Positions 34,414 to 45,531 of a DNA stretch of 64,000 nucleotides are shown piece by piece. Position numbers and translations under genes: made by a program. The notes beneath the pieces are model-generated. The model worked only from the letters and a program-made list of their open reading frames with translations, did no database searches and was not told where the DNA came from. Positions within the stretch are counted from its first letter, which is position 1. Every line of letters begins with the position of its first letter. The DNA is from Colias croceus (taxonomy: Eukaryota > Arthropoda > Insecta > Lepidoptera > Pieridae). The stretch lies in assembly GCF_905220415.1 (NCBI RefSeq), contig NC_059552.1:7579001-7643000 (forward strand). The letters run 5' to 3'.

Positions 34414-36185
34414 TAACGCGTGTACATAAGTACACACACTCTTTTATTTCTGAAAAGCTGTGTAATGTGCATTGTGCTTGCCTTGAGATTGTTGTTCATT
34501 TGAAACAGAATTGATGAATGGGTACCTATATTCAAACAATATGAAACTTTCTTTAGGGGATTGAACCCTAAAGTAAGAAGAGAAATTTATTATGAAGATA
34601 TCTACTAAAAATGTAATAAGAGTAATAATAGGAATATAGTTGTAGGTAGGTACATAATATTATATGACTACTTAATTACCTATGTTTTGTATTGGAACTG
34701 GTGTAAAATAAAAGAATATATTGTAAAGACATGTTTTATTCGTCAATATGCCTTTGTACAACTCCATACACGCACACACGTCTACATACATCTGTACAAT
34801 TATTGCGTTACATACATTGCTTCTTGTTATCAATATTCAGTTTAGTTTGGCAGGAGAGAGCCGCAATGGATGGAGAGCATTTTGGTTTTTACTTTTAAAC
34901 TTTCTTCGTCTTTTGTATTCAGGAACTGTATTGATTTAAAGGTAATGTAAACAGTATGTAATTTGTATTGAATAATAAGGTAGACCAAATAAAAACAAAA
35001 TAATTTTTCTTCAATTTTTAATATGTACATTCTTTTTGTAATCAGTTATTTACAAATAAGTTAGTCTTTTCAGGAGGAAGTTACGATTGCCTATTTCATA
35101 GCTCGATTGTTATTACGTAGATAAATTGAGTGTTCGTAAAACAGTTCTTCAATTTAAAATAAACACAAAATGCTCTTCAAACAACGCTTAAAAACTTCAA
35201 TATAATCGTATTATTTTATAATTCCCAAAAATTATCGAATGACAAAATAATGCCACCTCTATTAAGAATATTACGAGTTACAACCCTGTATAAATAAAGA
35301 TTATTAAATGTACTAAACACGCGTTATCAAACTAAGAATATAAAATCATACAATATATCTATTAAATAATTATAAAGTACAAAAATATAAAACAATACAA
35401 ATAATAAAAATTTCAAATAGACTTGTACAAGATAAGAGAAATACAGTAAATGCGTTTCGGAATTATTTTTGTACATTTATAAGACAGCACCATTAAATGA
35501 AAAGAAAAACTTTGAGTAACATACATAATGCCTACTTGGAAAATAAACTGGATGTAGATTCATTAATGTCTCGTCCTAACAGGTCTAAAAATATTTAAGT
35601 GTATTGTTATTGCTTTATGCTTCATGAGCTTTGTTCTCCAAGCTAGATAATATCGATTATTTTCATTTATTTAATTTTATACTATTCAGTAAACTATTTC
35701 TTCTTGTATAAGGACACTACTATTGAAGTCATCTCATATAGTTGTGACCAAAAATTGTGAAAACATTCATTGTAGCTATTTCACTATCAGACACTACAAT
35801 AGTTATTGTTCTTTGGTGTTTGATATATATAATAATATAGACCTGTGTAGACGCACCATAACAATGAATCGACAAAATTTGGTAATTTTTTAAACATATT
35901 CAATTGTTTCTTATAGATACATACCACATCATTGCACAATTATTGCCTGTCAATCCTCGATTACGACAAGTGAAATATATTCAAAATAATATTTCTATAA
36001 TAGAAAGGAAATCTGTAAATCTTTACATAGCATCCATATCTGAACACCGTAGAAAACACTCCACTAGACCTTATTTATAAATATACATAAATTTACAATA
36101 ATAGAATTTGTATTTACACATTAAATATCTAGCCTAGATATATTACAGAGGAACAAAACTTGAACTAACACGCTACCCCGGAGTA
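34414..36185 (-). other. Probable svp 3' UTR and downstream DNA
   Basis: AT-rich DNA follows the svp stop codon. The first canonical AATAAA on the gene's strand is at 35666-35671, roughly 0.5 kb past the last coding-like base. There is no other gene signal. Confidence 0.4.
35666..35671 (-). terminator. Candidate svp polyadenylation signal
   Basis: AATAAA on the minus strand, the nearest canonical signal downstream of the svp coding end. No transcript evidence is available, and such words are frequent in AT-rich DNA. Confidence 0.25.
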
Positions 36186-36461
36186 CTACTTAGTGTTCGC
36201 GCACGCATCACTTCTGACGTTCAGCAGGCTGTCGATGGTGAGTGTTTTTTGAGCTTTTTGCGCGTCGTCCTCCGCCTTGGGTGGATAGAACGCGGATATC
36301 GGGTCGAAGGTGGGACAGGGGTCGGATCTGTCCTCCCTGTTCCTGAAGAAGTCCTCCTGCTCGGGGAGCTCGCTGGACGACGTGACGGCGTCTTCGGGGG
36401 CCTCCCGGTACCGCAGGTCGAGGCGCTGGCTCGGCAGGTACGGGAAGCCGTAGGGCGTGGA
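36186..36461 (-). CDS. In-frame coding-like extension beyond the svp stop codons (91 codons)
   Basis: This open stretch continues the svp reading frame. After the svp UGA (36495-36497) come ten sense codons, a second UGA (36462-36464), then 91 sense-or-stop-free codons ending at TAG 36186-36188 (the ORF plus stop occupies 36186-36461). It has no ATG. By hand count, G or C occupies 75 of the last 91 third positions against 52 first and 43 second positions, the signature of real insect coding DNA. The peptide starts STPYGFPYLPSQ, is acidic in the middle, and contains TLTIDSLL near its end, similar to an eh1 Groucho-binding motif. I recognise no domain. It may be a readthrough tail of Seven-up or the last exon of another transcript. 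Splicing into it in the svp frame is hard: the only phase-1 acceptor upstream still includes the second UGA. Confidence 0.5.
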   Translation of the reverse strand, partial: STPYGFPYLPSQRLDLRYREAPEDAVTSSSELPEQEDFFRNREDRSDPCPTFDPISAFYPPKAEDDAQKAQKTLTIDSLLNVRSDACANTK

Positions 36462-36463
36462 TC

Positions 36464-36488
36464 ATGCGGCCGCTAGCTGACGCCACAT
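36464..36488 (-). promoter_or_regulatory. svp: Stem-loop just 3' of the svp stop codon
   Basis: On the transcript, AUGUGGC (36488-36482) can pair with GCCGCAU (36470-36464) over 7 bp including one U-G pair, with an 11-nt loop. It begins six bases after the first UGA and ends inside the second UGA. Structures at this position are known to promote stop-codon readthrough in some genes. The role here is inference. Confidence 0.35.
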
Positions 36489-36494
36489 CGTATG

Positions 36495-36769
36495 TCACAT
36501 GGTCGCCATGTACGGCCACGAGAAGGAACTGCCGGAGAGGAGCATGTCCCGTATGAGGGTCTCGATGGGGGTCTTACCGACTAGCCGCACGAAGAACAGC
36601 TGCTCTATGACTTGCGAGCTGACGGTCCGGAGGGAGGGCAGTCGGAGCAGCAGCTTCCCGAACCGTGTGGGTTGGTTCGGGTACTGACTTCTGCAGTATT
36701 CTTCGAGCGCGCACTGGGATTTCTCTTGGAGACTCTCTATGTGTGGCACGTCGGAGAGACCGCACGCGT
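36495..36769 (-). CDS. svp: seven-up (COUP-TF/NR2F nuclear receptor), terminal coding exon
   Basis: The exon encodes the last 90 residues of Seven-up, a ligand-independent nuclear receptor that acts as a transcription factor in photoreceptor, neuroblast, heart and fat-body fate. The frame reads (D)ACGLSDVPHIESLQEKSQC and, further on, LLLRLPSLRTVSSQVIEQLF, RLVGKTPIETLIRDMLLSG and the end SFSWPYMATM. These match helices 8-12 of the COUP-TF ligand-binding domain almost word for word, including the AF-2 region IETLIRDMLL. The exon starts at an acceptor (ATTACAG, AG at 36770-36771) in phase 1, splitting the Asp codon, as expected at the conserved LFTS|D junction. The stop is TGA at 36495-36497. 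Codon use is GC3-rich. No other svp exon lies in the window; DNA-binding-domain exons must be beyond 64000. Confidence 0.95.
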
Positions 36770-39700
36770 CTGTAATAATTGAAAACTACTGTTAAAAAAA
36801 TATTTTAGATACTTAACTTATAGTATAGGACTTCTGAAATCTAAACCCTCATAACAAACATTACGAATACTAAAGTATATATAAGTGTATATTATGTGTA
36901 TGCATATTTATGGCACTTAAAAATATTAAGAAAGTAAATATTTACAAAAAATACTTAGTTTTATAATAAAGTGTCCATAACATTCCAATGACAATAAAAA
37001 TGTAATGCAAAGTGCTATAAAGCCACAAAAAGGTAGATTATACAAATTTTCGGTACATTAAGTTTTGTTTATTTGTGTTTGATAAAACGAATATGAAACA
37101 AACAAGAATAGCCTAGTTTATGTTGAAGAAACACGTCAAAAATATAACTTAAATTAAATTACAAGTAAATTAATTCAAACCGAAACATTCGAACGGTCAT
37201 CAGAATATGCATAAAATAATAAATACTACCTCCTAATTATATTTCGCTATTCACATCATGAATTTCTATTCATATGTCCCCAATCCCCATATATGTTGTG
37301 TTATACAGCTCATAAACATACGTATATAAGTTATTTAACATATAAGCGGCAATAAAGTATTGTTACAGGCACCTAATGAGTAATTAGCAGTTACGTGCCA
37401 ATTTACTGTAGTAGCACCTTCGTAAATGTCATGTTTCTTGCTTCATTTGTAATAACAATACAGACAAGTTTGATTGTTGTGTGAGTCGTAAATTATTATT
37501 ACACAAATGCATAAACATATTGTTAGATGCTTAATATGTTATGGTTAGGATAAATTAAGTTTGAAGTGACGAGTAAGTTGTTAAAATACTACATGACAGA
37601 CGACAGGGTTGAGTAAAAAAAACCCTATGTATTTTATCAAGAATTGCTCCTAATATTAGCAAGTTAATGAAATGATTTGTCCATTGACATGAAAGTAATT
37701 TACTTGCTAAAATGAATTAAACTTGTGCTCAATCAGAAACATAAGCACCCGTCTCAATAATTTCTTCCTCCACCGTATACTCAGTAATACATAAGATAAT
37801 CGCTCTAAAAGCCATTCCTTTACACAACATTAAAACGAAACATTTCGCATGATTTATTTACCTTTACGATTCAAAATATCTCAAGGAAATGTGATTCAAC
37901 ATTAATCCTTTCCGTTATTCAGCCCCCAAAATAAAAACGTATAAAGATAATAACCCGTGAACGGTCGCAGACCGTCTTAATGCGATTACGACCCCAGCGC
38001 GGTACATTTGGCCGACGTAGTACTACCTAGTGGATGAAACATTAATATTTTTTTATTGTTACACAGAAGGAAGAAATGACGCGGTAAACAAAAGGATCAT
38101 TATAGCGAGCAGATGTCTACTTGAGTGCGTCGTTGATGAGAATTGCTGTGGAATGTGATTGCTATGTACGATGTCCGTTTTGTGAGATTATGTTGGGAGG
38201 TTACGTGCAAGGGAAAGGACATATTATGTTTTTTGTTAAAAGTTAGTCACTTATAATCAATTTAGCTCACGTACAAAAAACTTAGCTAACTTCAAATCAT
38301 TTGAAAAGTTTGGAATGATGACTTGTGGACACACAAGTCTAATAAACAGAAAAACAACATTATTATCTATGTAAGATGTAAGATAGCATATTTTAATACT
38401 CTATAATATACAAACATCGTAATTATAACGCTTAATTGATATTAATGTTTTTTGTACATCTATACATGAGAATAGTGACCATTATAAAAATTAAAATTGA
38501 CAGTACAGTTGCTAGGTGTTATTAAAAAATTAACCCACTTGAGAACAGTATTTCGACACGAATATTAATTACTGTACTAGGCCATCTGCTCTCCTTGATA
38601 GAATGATTTGATAAACGGATTATGCTATGAATATGTATATAGTTAGGCCAATTTTCTTATAATATTAAGCGGACAATTTTGGTAGGTAAGTTAATAAAAA
38701 AAAACTTGACTCGTTATATTATATGGGAATATTAGAACAAAATAGACCGTGGCATCCATATCGATAATTCTCGTATTACAATGTTATTTGAACTTTACAT
38801 AAACACGAACGAAAAAGTTAACGAAGGAAAAGTTGAACAAATTAAACCATTCCGTTTCTCAAACGCATTATCGATAGTATCCAGAAAAGCAGATTTTAAA
38901 TATAAGCCTGTGTATGTGTTTAAATGCGTTTTCTCGTTTTCTCCCTCGAATTTCCTTTATAATAACCAAGGTAATTTCCATTCACGATTGGAATAGTCAC
39001 GTCACAATTAAGCTGTCCTAGATTTTTATAACTAGATGACCGCTATCAATTTTAATTCCTGTCCCGGCTCCTTGGTGACGTAAGGCCAATTGTACTAACT
39101 CTCATTAATTGTCCGCTCTCTGCGACAGATGTCCGTGATAAAATGTTATAATTGATGCGTATTACGCAGTTGAACTTACAATACCACGCAAGGAAACGGA
39201 GCGTCGCCAGTAATCAAAACCTTCATTTAGGGATTAGTGAATGTTATGAATGAAGATTGTGCTCTAGATATATATAAAATGATGTAAAACGAGGGTTTAA
39301 AGTTAAGTATGATGTTTGATTATAAGTTATTAGAATATATAAAATAAAGCTCGAGCTCGATATGAACGGTAAATCATTGAGGATATAGAACAGCCGAAAA
39401 AAAACTGCTATAAAAAATAAAAAAACAGGGAATGAAAATTCCATTGAATAAGACGAGCTTAATTAGTGTTGCATCACAACTATAAGTCAGTAATTATCAT
39501 TCAAGGAAGAAATGAAAAGGTGTACGATAAATAATCCTGATCTTTGGTCTCAAAGATCACGAGGAGACGTCCCAATAGCAATTAACCCAGCGTTCGTCAT
39601 TGTAACAATGTAATATAGTTTAATTGATACGACCCAACGGTTGCTCGGTAAACACGGGCCTCGATGACCCCGCGATGCGCGAGACGGGTTGAATGAAATT

Positions 39701-39847
39701 CGTTCCATTCATTTAATGTTTTCTGTGAACTTATTGCGCAAGAGTATTTTATTACTTCTCAATACATACAAGTGCACTATTTATATGTAATAATAATTAT
39801 TAAGTAAATAAACAACGATTTATTTGTGCCATTATATTAAATACTTA

Positions 39848-40382
39848 TAGTCGAGCCAATTTAATAGGCAACATTTGACGTCTATCAATTTTATCTTCAT
39901 AGGGTGGTAACCTGCTTAAAAACATCGATTAAAGTGAATTAATCGATACGGACTTGAAACATTTGTCAATCGAACTTGAAACACATGTCAATAATTTATG
40001 ATAATTTTTATTCACAATTAATCAATGCATTCGATTCTAGATGTCAGATATCGATTTTTAGAGTAACGTCTCTGGTATTTAAAAAGAAAAAAGGTTTATT
40101 GAGACAAAATAGTAGCGACGTCAGTTCTTTAAATCAGAAATTGTTTATTTTGATTTATTTATTTATTTATTATGTTTAGAATGGTTTATCGGTAAAATCA
40201 AATCCTAAAATTACTTGTATCGGTCATTATTATTATAAATATGTAATCGTAATTCAAAAAAGTTAGGCAAATGTGCAGTTCTAACAAAACGAAATATCAC
40301 GTTGTTCTATGTCGTCGTTACTAGGTTACGTTGTTGAATTTTGTTTAACTGTCAAATGTTGCCTATTAAAATGGCTCTACTA
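39848..40382. mobile_element. Non-autonomous TIR transposon, 535 bp, TA target site
   Basis: The terminal inverted repeats of 32 bp are 39848-39879 (TAGTCGAGCCAATTTAATAG...) and 40351-40382, matching at 30 of 32 positions. The dinucleotide TA flanks both ends (39846-39847 and 40383-40384), as for Tc1/mariner-type insertions. The interior has no transposase; the 67-codon frame at 39976-40179 has no domain. It lies inside the svp intron. Confidence 0.75.
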
Positions 40383-43300
40383 TAATCCACATCATTTGAA
40401 CACATTCCACCGTACAAATATTGAAAGAATCCCTTTTAACACTTAATTACGTCTTGGAAACCAATTTCGTTGATAATTCACTCACTTTAATTTATCAGGT
40501 GCGAGATTACAAATTCTTTAGCTTGAATAATGTGATATTTTTAGCAAGAATTGAAAGAAACAAATAGTCTGTTGTTTTTAAGGTATCAAGCAAGCTTTGG
40601 CTAGAATTTTATTTTTATTTTTTTATATTTTTTATATACAGGTACAGTTACAGATTGTAGAACAATACCTTATATCTAGCTCTTATCTAATAATACATAT
40701 AAATTCTACAATCCAATTAATACCGTACACAGCTTACTTATACCAAGCTATAGCCAGGAACAAAAACAAACTAAGAACAAGAAAATTCTAACAGAGTGAA
40801 AAAAAAAGCCACTATTTAAAATACAAAAAAAAAAACAAAATACGTTGTTACAGCAATTTATAAACATTACTTCTAAAAACATCCAAACTACCCAAGAATA
40901 TGTCACAATCCGGGTCTAAATTATTATACAGGCGGCACATTCTGGATACGTTCAACTGTACATATTAAGGATACGTTCGCAGTTCGCTCTGCATATTTCA
41001 TACTTTTAGAGAAGCTACTGATTGCGTTAGACGTCCATAACTCTATAATAATATTACATGGGGAGACTTTCCTTCAGGCATATTCTACGATCTGTTTATT
41101 ATATGGCAACGTAATTAGATAATTATGGCGGATTATTTCTGAGTGTGGTGCTAAAAATTGAGCCATATTATCGCGTAGGTTTGATTATTATTTCCAAACA
41201 ATAAAACATCTCTACAATGTTTGTTACACATCTAGAGCTTTCTTCAGATGGAATGACGTCAGCGTTCGATATCAGATAGTTTTATAATGAATCAGTTAGG
41301 TTGGGGTAACATAGCTTAAATAGTATTGATGGTAGTGTCAACAGATTTGACCCGGTAAATCAATGTACCATTGCAGTAATGAACGCTCGTGCGGCATGCG
41401 TGCGCGCGTGGCGCCGGCCTGACGGTTACTAAATGAATTTGAATTCTTTCGAATTTATGAATTGATGACGTCATAATTGATATCTACCTCCGATCAATTA
41501 GGTAAATGTTTCTTGATGAAACTTCTGTTCAAAAGACTGCAAAAATTAATGTATTAATTTAACTTATAGCTTGCTAAATAATAATCCATAATTTGCTTTT
41601 ATTTGTTTTTGAATAAACAACTCTATAAATGTTTTAGTACACTAATTGATACTAAGAACTTACATGGCATTTGAGCTAGGGGTCGCGGATTCTATGAATT
41701 GACAATTATCAATTGTTCTCATATGGATTCAGTATCATCACGTATGCACTTCGACACTAATACTTCCACATTCTACAATTAAAAACAATTTTCGTTAAAC
41801 AAAACCGAATCTTGAAACTACTCATTTAACCTCATTCAGTAACAATTTACTCCCAAAAAGCATTGAAACACTATTGAATTGATTTCCCCTTCATTAACCG
41901 TGACGTATCAACTCATTACGAACTATTAAACCATCGAAAGGGTGATTGAAATCATTCGATGCCCGCATTTGTGATCACACGTATTTAATTTATATAAAAT
42001 ATAATAATTGTCACTTATTAAATGGTATATGCGGGTGTTGGTTTGGGTTTTATATGCTTTAGTAAACGCGGAAGGATTATAGGTTTTGTTGGTTTTTTTT
42101 TTGTTTTTTGAGTATTTCGTCTGTTACTTGACATCAGCTGCAAATGAACGTTATGATTAGTTAGTTCAATAATGTTTTATGTATCAGTGGTCTATCTCTT
42201 CCTACCAATCTAGATACAAAAGATACAATGGGTTAAATATTATATTGATTGATTTCATCGAACTAACATTCAAGTAATTAAGCGTCATCCGTTACTTCAC
42301 GCAAAACTAAAAACAGATTTTGTATGTAAGATTATTTGACTATAACCTTTCTGTAGATACAAGGACACATTCTGTTATCAATGATCACTAAGTACCAAGC
42401 AAGGTACCAAGTATTCGGGACTCGGCTATTTCGACATAAATCACCTATCTCATCACAGATAGATAATAACAAATAGCATAAACAAGAGTCCACAGCGTAC
42501 AAAAGGCTCGTAGGCGTACAGCAGATGTTTGCGTATTGGATCATAGAGAATAGAGCATTACCGTACAATAGTCTGTGGATAATGGAACTTTTTTCGACCG
42601 AATCTTATTATAACTGACGCTATTCGAGATTTGAAAATATGAACTTATACAGGGTTGTTACAGTTGCAATACTTTTAATTGTTACGTATTATAATGCAAT
42701 TTATTGACTTCTATGCACTTTGATGCTACAGATTAATTAATGCATACTGAATTATTGTTACCTCTATATTTCTGATGACTAGCTGAGCAAAACTGCCTAT
42801 AATTAAGATGTTATCAAATTCTCCACATAGACCGATTATATTCCTCCTGTTATAAATATAAGATTCCGCAATTCATAAATTAGGTCGAATGTGTTCTTAC
42901 CCAAACTGATGATAATACACAATTTAGAACACCATCTACCGTCCCGGTTGCCAACAATGGCGCCTTTTCTGTAAAATAATCTCGTAAGGAGATCGGAAAT
43001 GGCGAAACAAATTTAGCACCCACAATGGTCCCCGGTGTTTGTCACCGCGATTCCAATCTACACCCTTCGCTTATCGAGATTTGAGATGTTTACTCATGTT
43101 CGTGTGCTTTACATTTGGGCATTACGCGTTTTCTATTGTTCAAACTTTAAGACGTAGTTTATGTTATAACTGATTTCAGCAATTCCACAATTAAACGCAG
43201 TATTTAGTAATGCTATGTCAGTCAATTCATTTCCCGCCATTACAATTAACGTCAAGATCATAAACCTCTAAACTCTAAAGCAATATAAATTATCTGTGAC

Positions 43301-44474
43301 AACATTGAAAAATAATAAATTTGAACGGAAAAGAATGAATAGCCTCAAATTGTATCCCATAAACACGTGTTTAGAAAAAGCGGAGCGAATTCATAAAAAA
43401 ATTTGATTCGAAAATGCTGAATGTGTTGAAGAACGTTAATACCATAGAAAGAGGATCTACTTTTGTTTGACATTTGACATTGACAGTTGCAAAGGTACGT
43501 TCTAATGGTTCCAAATAGCATTAAATGGCGCGAATGCGAAAAAAAAAGATGGCATCTGTATTGTGCAGCGAAATTTTTAAATAAACACCTTTTGAGTGGG
43601 CGGGCGCGGGAGTATTTGTAAATAGGTTTTGTTAGCACAAAGGTTTTTTGTGATCTGACCGCGGGTCTTCGGGTGTTAACGTCAGAAGTGACACGTGCCT
43701 ACAGGTTTTTTGTGAACCTCCGTCGGATATTGATTTATTTGGATAAAAGCTTAGATTACAGCTTTTCGTTTATAATATACATTTTTTGCATTTGTCAATT
43801 TAATTTTTAAAACTTGAGAGTTACAGAACTTAAATTAGATAGAGAACTTGACTGAAACATTTTTAGACATTTTTTTCTTACACAAAAAAGGGGACTTAAG
43901 ATTTTGGCGCTGGTATTTCGGCTTTGATACAATCCAATCATAAGTTAGAAGCGTGTTCACAAGCACGACACGTATCCGATCCGATCGCGACATAAACAAC
44001 ACGGCGGGTGGCGACTGTCGTATGTTTATGACCTCACCCGCGGTTCGCTACCGTCTTAACATCTTAATCATGTAAAAAACCGCAAAATTGATACAATGTT
44101 TCGTATAATTGATGTACGAGGCAGCTAATATGCATAAAGATATAATTTTAGAGCTAAAATGCATTTTTTTTTTTTTAAATTCTAGTTAAAATAACGCTGC
44201 AATTTGTTTAACAACGAAATGAACTATGTTATAATCTAAACTAATGCTATCTATTTTGCAATAAATATGTACAATATTTATTTATTTACGTCGCTTGTAT
44301 CCACCAAATAACTTAAAATTTAACGAAGCGATAGATTCATTGAAATATATTTTTAAACCAGTAATCATTATTAAAAATACAATCACAAGAGTCGTGTCAA
44401 ACAATCGTTTTATCGCACAAAAGGACGACCGAAGTAGGTCATAGTGTCGGCGAGCGATGTCAAGTGCCAACCGG

Positions 44475-44533
44475 TGTCAGCGGTGTCAGACGCGTCAGAT
44501 GTGTCAAATGTGTCAGACATGTCAGCGATGTCA
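44475..44533. repeat. 9-bp-periodic TGTCA minisatellite
   Basis: Six TGTCA words and one CGTCA start at 44475, 44484, 44493, 44502, 44511, 44520 and 44529, exactly 9 bp apart. Another TGTCA lies at 44458. Flanking bases vary between units while the TGTCA core is kept. TGTCA/TGACA is the core site of TALE homeodomain factors (Homothorax/Meis, TGIF), so this may be a homotypic binding array in the svp intron. A plain minisatellite is the simpler reading. Confidence 0.7.
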
Positions 44534-44820
44534 GATAGTGTCCAGAGTTCAGGTGCTTCTGTATTTGATCTATACTACTGGAACTCTGTTGGAAGGTTTT
44601 GTAAACTATTGACGTATGGACAATGGATTTATTTGCTTGTGAGAGGTGACATTTTGTTGTTATTACAAAGATAGTGTAATTTCAAAGAATTCGATACTAA
44701 TTATTATTATTGGTCAAGATTGAATTAATTACGATCTTTCTTGCCGCGTTTAGGAATCCGCGGTCCGAATGAAGACAATATAATAAGTAACTTATTAGGA
44801 ATCTTCATTTCATGTAGTCT

Positions 44821-44905
44821 ATACTAATATTATAAAGCTGAAGAGTTTGTTTGTTTGTTTGAACGGGCTAATCTCAGGAACTACTGGTCCTATTTGAAAA
44901 ATTCT
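44821..44905 (-). repeat. Interspersed repeat type A, truncated and reversed
   Basis: On the minus strand it reads ATTTTTCAAATAGGACCAG, then TTGAGATTAGCCCGTTC-like sequence and CAAA repeats, then CTCTTCAGCTTTATAATA. It is the 3' end of the family seen at 4881-5089. Confidence 0.7.
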
Positions 44906-45501
44906 ATTAATTAATTAATTTTGCAGAAATAGATACCAACTTGATTTTAATTTAAGTTTGTATTAAACCTTTAGTTATATTACTGTAATAAACGGATCTT
45001 ATATGAACAAAATTATATTTTGTGTATCCAATTTATTGAATAAAATTCTTCACATACTATCCGTATAAAACAAAATACTGAATAGAGTCGCGCTATATAT
45101 CTCGACACAATCTTCCTCATAATTAACGAATAGGAAAGAAATAATCTAACACATAAACAAGCACTTAGCACTTAAATAGGTGTCTAATCTGCGCTAGTGC
45201 TATCGGGGCCTAAGTAAATCTGTGGTATGGCAACACTGAGAAAATTGTTTTCTAAGGCAAGGTATGCACTAGCGACTATTAGGTACTATTTGTAGGAAAG
45301 ACTGAGAAAGAAACTTTGATGCATAAAAGGAATTAAGTCACTCTGAATAACATTGACATAGTACTTCTTTGTTCAATTTGATACGTCGATGCAAAGTATT
45401 AGGTCATGTTCATTGAAAAGGAATTGATATAAAAAATCAAATTGAATCTCGTTGTAAAACTTAAATTTTAGCTATAATCTAAAATTACAGATATATACAA
45501 T

Positions 45502-45531
45502 TTTTTTTTTCTTTTCTTTTCTTTTCTTTAA
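45502..45531. repeat. T-run and (CTTTT)n microsatellite
   Basis: A run of T followed by CTTTT units in tandem. Confidence 0.8.

Noticed and set aside
36426..36498. A 73-nt intron (GTGACA...CCAG) removing both UGA codons
   Set aside because: The donor is weak and the splice would shift into the wrong frame, losing the GC3-rich reading.
36208..36519. Minus-strand 103-codon ORF overlapping the end of svp
   Set aside because: It is the shifted shadow of the svp/extension frame. Its Arg/Pro-rich translation is typical of a GC3-rich gene read in the wrong frame, and its ATG lies inside svp coding sequence.
36249..36749. Plus-strand ORFs opposite the svp exon
   Set aside because: Antisense shadows of GC-rich coding DNA; no promoter, domain or codon signature of their own.
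44444..44674. 76-codon ORF with Ser-Asp-Val repeats
   Set aside because: The repeats come from the 9-bp minisatellite read as three codons; the rest has no coding signature.
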